Origin: Chitinilyticum litopenaei DSM 21440
GTDB lineage: Bacteria; Pseudomonadota; Gammaproteobacteria; Burkholderiales; Chitinibacteraceae
NCBI RefSeq assembly: GCF_000428145.1
Contig: NZ_ATZJ01000013.1
Location: forward strand, 20,665 to 84,664
Reading direction: 5' to 3'
Length of the DNA: 64,000 nucleotides
Shown here: in pieces, positions 8,080 through 17,846 of the stretch
How positions within the stretch are numbered: the first letter of the stretch is position 1
Layout of the letters: the number at the start of each line of letters is the position of its first letter
Position numbers and translations under genes: made by a program
Notes under the pieces: model-generated
The model's database searches: none
Seen by the model: the letters and a program-made list of their open reading frames with translations, nothing else
Told to the model about the DNA's origin: nothing

Positions 8080-9045
8080 CTACGCGCGCCCGCGCGGTGC
8101 GGTCAGATTGATCCAGGCCCGTTTCAGCGTGGTCACCAGCGAGCTGCGTCTGGCGGGCGGCGAGGCCGGCTCCAGCAGCATTTTCTGGATTTGCGGCACG
8201 CTTTGCGGGCGCAGCGTTTCATCGAGTTGCAGGCACTGGTGAATCAGGTCGAGCAGCTCGGGCGAATACTGGTCGCCATATTTTTGCGACAGGTGTTCGA
8301 GCTTGTCTTCTTTCTCGCGCGCATCGGCGGCTTGCGGCGCGGTACCGGCGATGCAGGCATACATCGAGGCCCCGACGCCGTAGATGTCGGTCCAGGGCCC
8401 CAGCTGTTCTTTCTTGCGGTATTGCTCGGGAGCGGCAAAGCCCGGCGTGTACATGGGCGTGAGGCGGCTGTGCTCGGCGGTGAGCGTCTGGCGGGCCGAG
8501 CCGAAGTCCAGCAGCACCGGCGAGCCATCCTTGCGGATGTAGATATTGGCCGGCTTGATGTCCAGGTGCAGCAGCTTGTTGAGGTGCACTTCGCGCAGGC
8601 CGTTGAGCAGATGGAAAAAGACGTGGCGGATCAGGTTCTCGTCCACGCCCTCGCGGCCGAACTTGAGCTGGATTTCCTTTTGCAGCGTGCGGCCGCGCTC
8701 GTATTCCATCACCATGTAGACGGTGTCGTTGGCGCGAAAGAAATTGATCACGCGCACGATGTTGGGATGCTGGATGCGCGCCAGCGTCTTGCCTTCCTCG
8801 AAGAAACACTTCAGGCCATGACGGAACAGCGCCAGGTTTTCCTCGCTGGTCGCCTGCACGACCGCAATGCCTTCGCGGCGCAGCGCCAGCGAATTGGGCA
8901 GGTATTCCTTGATCGCCACCGGATAGTCGTTTTCATCATGCGCCAGATAGACGATGCTGAACCCGCCGGCCGACAGCAGCTTGGCGATGGTGTAATTCTG
9001 AAGCTGGAAACCGCGCGCGAGCGGTTGATTGCTAGGGGTGGCCAT
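8080..9045 (-). CDS. eukaryotic-type serine/threonine protein kinase
   Basis: 321 residues, almost all kinase domain. It should phosphorylate proteins in the cytoplasm. Visible: a glycine loop LLSAGGFSIVY (23-33), lysine VAIKEY (K46), catalytic loop HLDIKPAN (H160-N167, with catalytic D162), DFG (180-182) and APE (205-207). The Asp in the catalytic loop is preceded by Leu rather than Arg, so it is a non-RD kinase, often activation-loop independent. There are no PASTA, FHA or membrane segments. The gene is followed on the same strand by the PP2C phosphatase. Confidence 0.93.
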   Translation of the reverse strand: MATPSNQPLARGFQLQNYTIAKLLSAGGFSIVYLAHDENDYPVAIKEYLPNSLALRREGIAVVQATSEENLALFRHGLKCFFEEGKTLARIQHPNIVRVINFFRANDTVYMVMEYERGRTLQKEIQLKFGREGVDENLIRHVFFHLLNGLREVHLNKLLHLDIKPANIYIRKDGSPVLLDFGSARQTLTAEHSRLTPMYTPGFAAPEQYRKKEQLGPWTDIYGVGASMYACIAGTAPQAADAREKEDKLEHLSQKYGDQYSPELLDLIHQCLQLDETLRPQSVPQIQKMLLEPASPPARRSSLVTTLKRAWINLTAPRGRA

Positions 9046-9209
9046 CCTCTGCTTTCGTTATACTTGTGGAGCCTGATTGGAATTGTGATTGCTGCACTGC
9101 CCAAATGTAAAGGAGAGTCTGAGCGCCTCCCGCCCGGCAGTACAGGCTGGCAGCCTGCCGGCGGCAATTCCATCCCCCGTTTCCCTTACCGCATTACTGG
9201 AATCACACC

Positions 9210-10079
9210 ATGATCTATAGCATGACTGGCTACGCCAGTGCCCAGCGCGAACTGGCCCAGGGCGTCCTCGCGGTCGAGCTGCGCGCGGTCAACCACCGTT
9301 TTCTCGATGCCACCTTGCGCCTGCCGGAAGAATTCCGTGCCCTGGAAGGCGCCATCCGCGAAAAACTGGCCGGCAAACTGCAACGCGGCAAGGTCGAATG
9401 CCGGGTCAATTTCAATGCACGCGCCGGCGCCGGTGGCAGCCTGCGCCTGAACGCCGGCCTGCTGGCCGAACTGTTGCGTTTATCCGACGAGCTGCGCGAG
9501 CACCAGCCCGGCGCCGGTGAACTGAAAACCGGCGAGCTGCTGCGCTGGCCCGGCGTGATCGAGTCGGATGCCCTGCCCATCGAGGCGCTGCAGGCCACGG
9601 CACTGGAGCTGCTGGATGCGGCGCTCGACGATTTTCTGGCCAGCCGCGGCCGCGAGGGCGAAAAGCTGGCAACGATCCTGCTGGAACGCGCCTGCGCCAT
9701 GGAAGAACTGGTCACGGGCGTGACACCGCTGATTCCGCAGATCGTCGCCGACTATGAGGCGCGGCTGACCCAGCGACTCACCGAGGCGCTGGGTGGTGGC
9801 GCCGATGACGAACGCATCCGCCAGGAAGTCGTCGTCTTCGCCCAGAAGGTGGACATCCAGGAAGAGATCGACCGCCTGCACACACACATTGCCGAGCTGC
9901 GCCGCATCCTCAAGAAGGGTGGCTCGGCCGGCAAGCGCCTGGATTTCCTGATGCAGGAACTGAACCGCGAAGCCAATACGCTGGGCTCGAAATCCGTGTC
10001 CAGCGAGACCAGCAAGGTATCGATGGAACTGAAGGTGCTGATCGAGCAGATGCGCGAACAGGTGCAGAACATCGAGTAA
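9210..10079 (+). CDS. yicC: YicC-family endoribonuclease-like protein
   Basis: 289 residues, usual family length. The N terminus MIYSMTGYA and block VELRAVNHRFLD are diagnostic, and the C terminus has the family run of KRLDFLMQELNREANTLGSK. YicC proteins have been linked to RNA cleavage and stationary-phase fitness; the gene often sits next to gmk, which is not here. It is divergent from the Ser/Thr kinase and convergent with the giant hybrid kinase. No strong ribosome site is visible before the ATG. Confidence 0.93.
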   Translation: MIYSMTGYASAQRELAQGVLAVELRAVNHRFLDATLRLPEEFRALEGAIREKLAGKLQRGKVECRVNFNARAGAGGSLRLNAGLLAELLRLSDELREHQPGAGELKTGELLRWPGVIESDALPIEALQATALELLDAALDDFLASRGREGEKLATILLERACAMEELVTGVTPLIPQIVADYEARLTQRLTEALGGGADDERIRQEVVVFAQKVDIQEEIDRLHTHIAELRRILKKGGSAGKRLDFLMQELNREANTLGSKSVSSETSKVSMELKVLIEQMREQVQNIE

Positions 10080-10097
10080 GCCGGCCACCCGCGCCAC

Positions 10098-10157
10098 ATA
10101 CCCAGCCACCTACTTGCCGCCAGCCAAATTTGGAAAATGGCTGCAGCCACATACCCA
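10098..10157 (+). repeat. 53-bp-spaced ATACCC element, copy C
   Basis: ATACCCA at 10098 and 10151; CAGCCA and TGGCTG at the core form a clear stem. It fills most of the gap between the convergent yicC and hybrid kinase genes. Confidence 0.8.
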
Positions 10158-10185
10158 AAGGACTGCCAGCATTCACTGGCCGCGT

Positions 10186-13100
10186 TCAGCGGCGGGCCAG
10201 CAGGTCCAGCACCGTCTGGCGCGCCGCGGCAAAGTCCAGCGCCTGCAGCTGCGTGCCCAGGCGCTGCAGCGCGGCATCCCCGCTGGCGGCCGGCTCGGGG
10301 TGCCAGCCCTCCCAGAGATCGAGCGCCTGCATGCTGCTGGCGGCCAGCAGCGGCAGGAGGCTGTCGAGGCGCTCGCGCCATAGCGCATCATCCGGCATGC
10401 CTGCGACAGCGGCCGGGCCAGCACCGGCCTCGGCCGGCAAGGCGGCCTGCAGCTGCGCGCACGCGGTCTGCAGCAGACGCTCCAGTTCCTGCCGCTGCGC
10501 GTCGTCCAGATAGGCCGCCAGCGCGGTCCGGTCAGCATGGCGCAGCTGCTGCTCCAGTTCGGCCGCGCATTGCGCCAGCGCACGTGCGCCCAGTGTGCCG
10601 GCATTGCCCTTGATGGTGTGCAGCGCATGCAGTGCAGCCTCTGCACTGCCGCCGGACACGGCCTCTGCCAGCTCGCGCAGCAATTGCTGCTGCTCCGGAT
10701 AAAAGCGCTGCAGCGCTGAACGATACAGCGCGAGATTGCCGCCAAAGCGCCCGAGAATCGATGCCAGTGCTTCGATCTCCGCATCGGCATGCCCGCCGGC
10801 TTCGGGCACAGCGCCAGCAGTCACCGGCGGGCCGGCATGCCGCCTGAGGGCGGCAATCAGCTGCGGCAGGTCGATGGGCTTGCCGACATGATCGTTCATG
10901 CCGGCGGCCAGACAGGCGATGCGGTCGCTATTGGCGGCATTGGCCGTCATGGCGATGATGGGCAGTGCCGCAAAACGGGCATCGGCACGAATGCGCCGGC
11001 AAGCCTCCAGCCCGTCGATGTCCGGCATCTGCACGTCCATCAGCACGGCATCGAAGGGCCGGTCGCCATCCAGCACCAGCGCAACGCCGGCAATGCCGCC
11101 TTCCGCCAGGGTGACATCGGCGCCCTCGCCAACCAGCAGTTCGCCGGCGATCTGGCGATTGAGCGCATTGTCTTCCACCACCAGCAGGCGCATTCCGGCC
11201 AGCGGCAGCGGTTTGCGGCCTTGCTCCCCGGGCGCGTCGCCGGCCAGTCCGGCGACCGCACGGCTGATGGCCTGCAGAAGCTGCTGTGGTGTCACCGGCT
11301 TGGTCAGCGTATCGACAAAGGGGTGTATCTCGTCCTGCAGCGCGGCGGCGAGCATTTCCTGATCGTAGGCGGTCACCATGATGATCAGTGGCGCGGTCTC
11401 TCCGGTGCTGTTCTCACGGATGATCCGCGCCGCCTGCAGGCCATCCAGATCGGGCATCTTCCAGTCCATCAGGATCACGTCGAAGCGCCGGTTTGCGCGG
11501 CGCGCCTGCTCGACGGCCGCGACAGCGGCCAGCCCGCCGGGCGCATGCACGGCCTCCCAGCCCAGCGCCGCCAGCGTGCGCACCAGCTGCTCGGCCACCA
11601 TGGCATTGTCTTCGGCCACCAGGATATAGAGAGGGTGATCCGGGGCTGCCGGCAGGCTCAACTGCGAGGCCGGGTCGGCCACCGGCAGGCGCAATTCGAA
11701 CCAGAAGCAGCTGCCCTCGCCCGGCGCGCTTTCCAGCTCCAGCTCGCCCCCCATCAGCGCCACCAGCCGACGGCTGATGACCAGCCCCAGGCCGGTACCG
11801 CCGTAACGCCGGCTGGTGGATGCCTCGGCCTGGGTGAACCCGTCAAAGATGCGCGCCTGCTGCTCGGCGCTGATGCCGATGCCATTGTCGCGCACGCTGA
11901 AGCGCAGACAGGCTTCGCCGGCCTCGGCCGGCAGGCGCTGCACCTGGATCTGCACCAGCCCCCTGGGGGTGAATTTCAGCGCATTGCCGGCCAGATTGGT
12001 CAGCACCTGCTGCAGGCGCAGGCTGTCGCCCAGCAGAAGCCGCGGCAAATCGGGATCAATGTCGAACACCAGCTCGACATCCCGCTCGCCCTGGCTGCCG
12101 GCCAGCACGGCCGCCAGATTGCGCAGCAGGTTTTCCAGCTCGAAGGGGTGCGGGTCGATCTGCAGCTTGCCGGCCTCGATCTTTGAATAATCCAGAATGT
12201 CGTTGAGCAGGCCCAGCAGCACCGAGCCGGCGCCCTGCGCCTTGCTGATGTAATCGCGCTGTCGCGCGCTCAGCTCGGTTTGCCCGACCAGCTGCAGCAT
12301 GCCCAGCACCGCATTCATCGGCGTACGGATTTCGTGGCTCATATTCGCCAGAAAGGAGGACTTGGCCGCGCTGGCGGCATCGGCCAGCGCCTTGGCCTGC
12401 TGCAGGCCGGCCTCGAACTCGCGCTGGGCGGTAATGTCGCGATTGATGCCCGTCACCCGGATGGCATTTCCTGCCGCGTCACGCTCGATCTGGGCGCCGG
12501 CCTGGATGTAGCGCACGCTGCCATCCGGACGCACGATGCGGAAAATCGGCTCGTAGCGGCACTCCCCCCGCACGGCGCCATGCAGGCTGGCTTCGGTGGC
12601 CTCGACATCCTCGGGATGCACGCGCTCGCGCCAGTGCTCATAGCGGACTCCCGTTTCCTGCAGGCTCTCCGCTTGGGCGTACAACTCGAACATCCGGGCA
12701 TTCCAGTGCAGGGTGTTGTCGGCCAGATCCCAGCTCCAGACGCCCAGCTCGGCGACATCCGCAGCCAGCTGCAGCTGGTCGCGCGCCGCGATCAGCGCGG
12801 CGCGCTGCGCCTCCTGCTGGCTCAGGTCGGTCAGCACGGCCACCCGCAGCGGCTCGGCATCCGTGCGCATCTGGCCGAGGCTTATCTGTACCGGGAACAC
12901 GCGGCCATCGGCGGCGCGGGCCTGCACCTCCAGCCCCTGCCCGCCGCCCTGCGTATCGTCCGCCGCCAGCAGGCGGCACAGGGGGGGGCCGGCCTGCGCG
13001 GCCTGCGGCAACAGGCGGGCAATCGCTTCGCCCTGCATCTGGGCCGCGGTACTGCCGAAAATGCGCTCGGCAGCCGGATTGACGGAGCGCACGCGGCCCG

Positions 13101-15048
13101 CCTGATCAAGGGTGAGAATGGGGTTGGGCGCGGTATCGAGAATGGCCTGCGTGGTCTGCAGGCTGGCCGCCAGCAGCGCTTCGGCTTTGCGCCGCTCGCT
13201 GATGTCGATGCCCACGCCCAGGTAACCGGTCACGACACCGTCATGGTCGCGCATTGCGGTGACCGCAAGACGGACGGGAACCGCCGAGCCATCCTTGCGC
13301 AGATAAGTCCACTCGCGGGTTTCCGCGCCTTCCGCAGCCAGCCTGTGGACAAACACATCGATGCCCTCGACCGGATGACCGCAGGCCTCGCTCAGCTCGC
13401 GTCCGCGCGCGGCGACTTCGGCCGGGTCATGCAGGACATCGGGGCCGCAGCGCCCCAGCAACTCCTCGGCGCGGTAGCCCAGCATGCGCTCGGCGCCGCG
13501 ATTGAACACGGTGATCAGCCCCCGGGGGTCGGCGGCGATGATGGACACCTCGGTGGCGGCCTGCAGGACATTGCCCAGCAGCAGGTTGACCCGGCTCAGC
13601 TCGGCGGTCCTGAGCTGCACCTCGTTTTCCAGATTGGCATTAAGCAGCTGGATGCGCGCCTCGGCGTCCTTTTGCCGCGTGATGTCGCGCACCGTGATCG
13701 ACGCCCCCGCCACCTGCCCCTGCGGCGAGAAAATCGGCGACACCGTCAGCGAAACATCCAGCAAGCGGCCGTCGCGGCAGCGCCGGCGGGTTTCGAAATG
13801 CGGCACGGACTGGCCTTGCCGCACGCGCTGCAGGATGTCCGCGTCTTCCGCGCGCAACTCAGGCGGCGCCAGCACATCGACGCGCCAGTGGCCGATCACC
13901 TCGTCCGCGCGATAGCCGAACAGCTGCTCCGCTGCGGGATTCCAGTCGGTGATCTCGCCATCCTGATTGACGCCGATGATGCCATCGGCCGAGCTGGCCA
14001 CAATGTCGGCCAGACGCTGCTGGCCGGCATGCAGCTCCTTGCGGCGCTGCCGGCTGATCGTCATGACGCCGGCCAGACAGGCCAGGATCAGGCTGCACAG
14101 GGCGCCGGCCATGAAGTAAGCCAGCGGCGCGGGCTGATGCAGGCGGGCCACAAACCCTGGCTGGGCACTGAGCGCCACCTGCCAGCGCCGCCCGTAGATT
14201 TCGACATCCCGGCTGACGGTCAGCACATCGGCCGTAGTCGCTCCGGGCGGGACGGACTGGTAGAACATCACCTGACTGCCGCGCGTTTCATCGGTCAGCC
14301 GCAATACGAACAGGCCGGGGTCAAGACGCAGGCCGGCCAGCATTTCTTCGGTCAGCAAAGGGGCGAAGGTCCAGCCCACGCCTTGCCGGTAGCGTTCCTG
14401 CGCATTGCCGGGAACGCTGCCGCTGCGGTACACCGGCAGGAGGATCAGGAAGGACTGCTCGGGCTTGCCGGTAGCCTGAACGAGGGTAATCGGCGCCGTC
14501 AGCCGGACTTCGCCGCTTTCCAGCGCGGCCAGCGCGGCATTGCGACGGTTAGGCTCGGAGGCGATGTCGAGGCCGATGGCCTGCATATTGCTGGCGACCG
14601 GCTCCAGATACTGGATCACGAAGCGCTCGCCGGGATGCTGCACCAGCTGTTGCAGCGTGAACTCCGGCCAGCCATCGGCGCGCGCCTCGGCCAGGAAGCG
14701 GCTTTCGTCGGCGACCGGCACACGCCGGATGAAGCCGAAACCGCGCGCGCCCGGAAATTCCTGCTGCGGATCGCGCGTGCGACTGTAGGCCTGTACCACT
14801 TCACGATCCAGATTGTCGCCTGCGGTGATGATCGCGCCGCGCAATCCGCGCAGACCATACTGATAGAGGCGGAACTGCTCCAGCACGCGGGCGGCCAGCT
14901 CGTCCGCCTCGGCACCGAGGCTTTCCTGCAGGTGGACGTGATTGCTGCGGGCTAGTTGCCAGGCAAGCAGCACGCTGACGATCAGCCCCAGTACGAGCAC
15001 CAGTCCCGCATGCAGGTAAGCCTTGTGCAGGTGTTTGCGCAGCAGCAT
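10186..15048 (-). CDS. CHASE/multi-PAS hybrid sensor histidine kinase with two receivers and Hpt
   Basis: 1620 residues. Order: N-terminal membrane helix (about 13-33), CHASE-type periplasmic sensor (about 45-300), second membrane helix (about 315-337), four PAS domains (about 345-885), HisKA with the phosphorylated His in MSHEIRTPMN (about 900), HATPase (about 1015-1130), receiver 1 (begins YILVAEDN about 1141, acceptor in LMDWKMPD), receiver 2 (begins LLVVEDN about 1287, acceptor in LMDVQMPD) and Hpt with HTIKGNAG (about 1475). This is a complete phosphorelay in one polypeptide that probably ends at an external regulator. The next gene upstream (15071-17557) ends 22 bases before it on the same strand and has its own receiver, so it is the likeliest output: phosphorelay into c-di-GMP turnover. 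Confidence 0.93.
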   Translation of the reverse strand: MLLRKHLHKAYLHAGLVLVLGLIVSVLLAWQLARSNHVHLQESLGAEADELAARVLEQFRLYQYGLRGLRGAIITAGDNLDREVVQAYSRTRDPQQEFPGARGFGFIRRVPVADESRFLAEARADGWPEFTLQQLVQHPGERFVIQYLEPVASNMQAIGLDIASEPNRRNAALAALESGEVRLTAPITLVQATGKPEQSFLILLPVYRSGSVPGNAQERYRQGVGWTFAPLLTEEMLAGLRLDPGLFVLRLTDETRGSQVMFYQSVPPGATTADVLTVSRDVEIYGRRWQVALSAQPGFVARLHQPAPLAYFMAGALCSLILACLAGVMTISRQRRKELHAGQQRLADIVASSADGIIGVNQDGEITDWNPAAEQLFGYRADEVIGHWRVDVLAPPELRAEDADILQRVRQGQSVPHFETRRRCRDGRLLDVSLTVSPIFSPQGQVAGASITVRDITRQKDAEARIQLLNANLENEVQLRTAELSRVNLLLGNVLQAATEVSIIAADPRGLITVFNRGAERMLGYRAEELLGRCGPDVLHDPAEVAARGRELSEACGHPVEGIDVFVHRLAAEGAETREWTYLRKDGSAVPVRLAVTAMRDHDGVVTGYLGVGIDISERRKAEALLAASLQTTQAILDTAPNPILTLDQAGRVRSVNPAAERIFGSTAAQMQGEAIARLLPQAAQAGPPLCRLLAADDTQGGGQGLEVQARAADGRVFPVQISLGQMRTDAEPLRVAVLTDLSQQEAQRAALIAARDQLQLAADVAELGVWSWDLADNTLHWNARMFELYAQAESLQETGVRYEHWRERVHPEDVEATEASLHGAVRGECRYEPIFRIVRPDGSVRYIQAGAQIERDAAGNAIRVTGINRDITAQREFEAGLQQAKALADAASAAKSSFLANMSHEIRTPMNAVLGMLQLVGQTELSARQRDYISKAQGAGSVLLGLLNDILDYSKIEAGKLQIDPHPFELENLLRNLAAVLAGSQGERDVELVFDIDPDLPRLLLGDSLRLQQVLTNLAGNALKFTPRGLVQIQVQRLPAEAGEACLRFSVRDNGIGISAEQQARIFDGFTQAEASTSRRYGGTGLGLVISRRLVALMGGELELESAPGEGSCFWFELRLPVADPASQLSLPAAPDHPLYILVAEDNAMVAEQLVRTLAALGWEAVHAPGGLAAVAAVEQARRANRRFDVILMDWKMPDLDGLQAARIIRENSTGETAPLIIMVTAYDQEMLAAALQDEIHPFVDTLTKPVTPQQLLQAISRAVAGLAGDAPGEQGRKPLPLAGMRLLVVEDNALNRQIAGELLVGEGADVTLAEGGIAGVALVLDGDRPFDAVLMDVQMPDIDGLEACRRIRADARFAALPIIAMTANAANSDRIACLAAGMNDHVGKPIDLPQLIAALRRHAGPPVTAGAVPEAGGHADAEIEALASILGRFGGNLALYRSALQRFYPEQQQLLRELAEAVSGGSAEAALHALHTIKGNAGTLGARALAQCAAELEQQLRHADRTALAAYLDDAQRQELERLLQTACAQLQAALPAEAGAGPAAVAGMPDDALWRERLDSLLPLLAASSMQALDLWEGWHPEPAASGDAALQRLGTQLQALDFAAARQTVLDLLARR

Positions 15049-15070
15049 GCCCTCTCCCGGTAAGCGTGAT

Positions 15071-17557
15071 TCAGCCCGTCCGCCGGCCCTGCTGGGCAGG
15101 CAGGCCGGTCTGCAGGAAGTCGCTCATGTCCGGCCCGGTCAGCGGCCGGCAATAGTAAAAGCCCTGGATGATGTCGCACCCCATCGCCAGCAGCGTAAGC
15201 ATCTGCGCCTCGGTCTCGACGCCTTCGGCGACCAGCTGCAGATTCAGCGTCGAACCCAGCTTGACGATGGCCTCGACAATCGCCATTTCGCGGGAACTGT
15301 GCAGCATTTCCCGCACGAAACTCTGGTCGATCTTCAGCACATCGACCGGCAGGCTCTTGAGGTAGGACAGACTGGAATAGCCGGTGCCGAAATCATCGAT
15401 TGCCATGCGCACGCCCAGCTCGCGCAGATCCTGCAGCAACTCCTGGGCGACCCGGATGTCCTGCGCCAGCACGCCCTCGGTGATCTCCAGCTCCAGCAAT
15501 TTGGGCCGGATGCCGGAATCCTGCAGCGCCTGCTGCACCATGGCCAGAAAACCCGCCTCCCGGAACTGCACGGCGGAAATATTGACGCTGACGGCAACCT
15601 CGAAGCCCCGGGCATGCCAGGCCACGGCATCTTCGCAGGCCTGCTGCAGCACATACTTGCCAATGGGCACGATCAGCCCGGTTTCCTCCGCCAGCGGGAT
15701 GAATTCGGCGGGTGAAACCAGGCTGCCATCGGCCTTGCACCAGCGGATCAGCGCCTCGACCCCGGTGATGCGCTGCTGGCGGGCATCGACCTTGGCCTGG
15801 TAGTAAACCCGGAAGATGCCTTCTTCCAGGGCATGGCGCATGTGCTGCTCCATCAGATGGCGTGCACGCATCGAATGCTCGATGTCCGCCGAGAAAAAGC
15901 GCACGCGCTGGCGGCCTTCCTGCTTGGCGCGATGCATGGCGGAATCGGCGTGGCGGTAGAGTTCCTCGGCATCCGCGCTGTCGTCCGGATACAGGCTGAT
16001 GCCGATGCAGCCCGATAGATCATAGCGGTGCTGGCCCAGCCAGAACGGCTCGGCCACCCGCTCCAGCAGCAGCTGGGAGAAATCCCCCACCGCTTCCAGG
16101 CTGGTGACTTCGGGCAGCAAGAGGATGAATTCATCGCCGCCCTGCCGGCTGACCGTATCGCCCGGGCTGCAGGCGGCCAGCAGGCGCTGGGCAAGCTGCT
16201 GCAGCAGGGTGTCGCCGGTAGCGTGGCCGATCGAGTCGTTGATGCTCTTGAAGCTGTCCAGATCCAGCAGCAGCATGGCCACGCGGGTTTCGTTGCGGAT
16301 GGCCTGCTGCAGGGCCTGCAGGATGCGATCCTGCAGCAGCAGGCGATTGGGCAGATTGGTCAGGGCGTCGTGATAGGCCAGATGCGTCATCTTCACGGCC
16401 ATTGCGCGCGCTTCGCTGACATCGTGAAAGACGATGATGGTACCGATCAGCCGGCCTTGCTGGTTGCGGATGGGCGCGGCCGAATCTTCGACATCGAAAA
16501 GCTCGCCATCGCGGCGGCGCAGCTTGCAGTTGAGCGCCATGCCCACCACGCGCCCTTCCTGCAGGGCCAGGCGGATGGGGTTCTGCAGGTCGTAATCATC
16601 GCTGCCGTCGCGCAGCGGCATGATGGCTTCAATCGGCGCGCCGATGGCCTCGCACTCCTGCCAGCCCGTCAGCGCCTCGGCGATCGGATTGACGAAGGTC
16701 ACGCGCCCCTGCGTGTCGGTGGCGATGACGGCATCACCAATCGAATGCAGCATGACGCGCATGCGCTCCTTTTCCTCGAACAGTGCGGCTTCCGCCCTTT
16801 TGCGCTCCGAAATGTCCACCAGCAGCAACAGGAAGCCGCAGCAGACGTCCGCGCTGAAGCGGGCCAGCAGCGTGGCATGCGCGTGCCGGGCCTCACCCTG
16901 CGGGGACGCGAGCGCGATGTCGAAACTGCAGGGTTGGCCGGCCAGCACGGCCGGCAGGTTCGCGTCGATCAGCGCGGCCATCTCCGTGCCGAGCAAGGCC
17001 GCCAGCGCCTGTCCGGCCATGGCCGGCGCGGGAATGCCGAACCATTCGCCGTGGCGGTCATTGCTGAACAGGCAGCGCAGCCCGGCATCCCAATAGGCAA
17101 TGAAAGCGGGCAGGTGGTTGATCAGGTCTTCCAGATTGTGCCTGGCCAGCGCCAGCTGCTTGCCCTGCTGGCGCAAGGCGAGATGCGTCCTGATCCGGGC
17201 CCGGGCTACCGGCAGATTGAGCGGCTTGTGCAGGAAATCCTGGGCCCCGGCCTCCAGTGCCTGGATTTCGTCGGCCACGCTGGTGTGCGCGGTCACGAAG
17301 ATGATGGCGACACCGGCCAGCCGCGCCTCGTCCTTGATCGCCCTGCACACGGCAAAGCCATCCATGCCCGGCAGCCCGATGTCCAGCAGGATGACATCGG
17401 GCAACACTTGCCGTGCGACGTGCAGGGCGGCCTCGCCGTCCATGGCGAAATACACCTCGCCCAGATCGCGCACCGCCTCGCGCAACAGATGCACATTGCT
17501 GGCCTGATCATCCACCACCAGGATGACGGGCGTTGGCGGCAACACGGCGTCCAGCAT
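15071..17557 (-). CDS. response regulator with PAS, GGDEF and EAL domains (c-di-GMP turnover)
   Basis: 828 residues from the ATG at 17557, which has GGAGGAG just upstream; a longer frame without a ribosome site is rejected. Order: receiver (about 10-125; phosphoacceptor in VILLDIGLPGMDG), two PAS domains (about 140-385), GGDEF (about 395-555, intact RQGGDEF) and EAL (about 565-815, GVEALIRW, with DDFGTGYSSL intact). It may make and degrade c-di-GMP; in such hybrids one activity usually dominates, and I cannot tell which. No membrane segments, so it is cytoplasmic. It is upstream of and co-directional with the giant hybrid kinase (22-base gap), consistent with a shared operon. Confidence 0.93.
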   Translation of the reverse strand: MLDAVLPPTPVILVVDDQASNVHLLREAVRDLGEVYFAMDGEAALHVARQVLPDVILLDIGLPGMDGFAVCRAIKDEARLAGVAIIFVTAHTSVADEIQALEAGAQDFLHKPLNLPVARARIRTHLALRQQGKQLALARHNLEDLINHLPAFIAYWDAGLRCLFSNDRHGEWFGIPAPAMAGQALAALLGTEMAALIDANLPAVLAGQPCSFDIALASPQGEARHAHATLLARFSADVCCGFLLLLVDISERKRAEAALFEEKERMRVMLHSIGDAVIATDTQGRVTFVNPIAEALTGWQECEAIGAPIEAIMPLRDGSDDYDLQNPIRLALQEGRVVGMALNCKLRRRDGELFDVEDSAAPIRNQQGRLIGTIIVFHDVSEARAMAVKMTHLAYHDALTNLPNRLLLQDRILQALQQAIRNETRVAMLLLDLDSFKSINDSIGHATGDTLLQQLAQRLLAACSPGDTVSRQGGDEFILLLPEVTSLEAVGDFSQLLLERVAEPFWLGQHRYDLSGCIGISLYPDDSADAEELYRHADSAMHRAKQEGRQRVRFFSADIEHSMRARHLMEQHMRHALEEGIFRVYYQAKVDARQQRITGVEALIRWCKADGSLVSPAEFIPLAEETGLIVPIGKYVLQQACEDAVAWHARGFEVAVSVNISAVQFREAGFLAMVQQALQDSGIRPKLLELEITEGVLAQDIRVAQELLQDLRELGVRMAIDDFGTGYSSLSYLKSLPVDVLKIDQSFVREMLHSSREMAIVEAIVKLGSTLNLQLVAEGVETEAQMLTLLAMGCDIIQGFYYCRPLTGPDMSDFLQTGLPAQQGRRTG

Positions 17558-17711
17558 CGCTCCTCCGCAGACTCGTAATTCAAAAGAAGGATAACAGTCA
17601 GAAATGAAAAGCAAACAGTAATCAGTCGATTGTAGGAAGCACCGGGCCGCAGGCAAAGCCTGCTGGCACCGCCGAGCGCCCGACGGGCGGAAGCCTTACA
17701 GGAACGGCCAC

Positions 17712-17771
17712 ATACCCATACACCCTTCAAGCCAAAGCCAAACGCCAAAAAAGGCTGCAAGGATATACCCT
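17712..17771 (+). repeat. 53-bp-spaced ATACCC element, copy D
   Basis: ATACCC at 17712 and 17765 with AAAGCC/AAGGCT at the core. It lies in the 289-base gap between the divergent GGDEF-EAL and MFS genes. The remainder of that gap shows no other feature. Confidence 0.8.
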
Positions 17772-17846
17772 GCAAACATCGACTTGCCGACACACCTGAA
17801 CCACCCCGGCCTTGTCAGCTGCGCAATTTCGGAAAGGAATTCGCAC

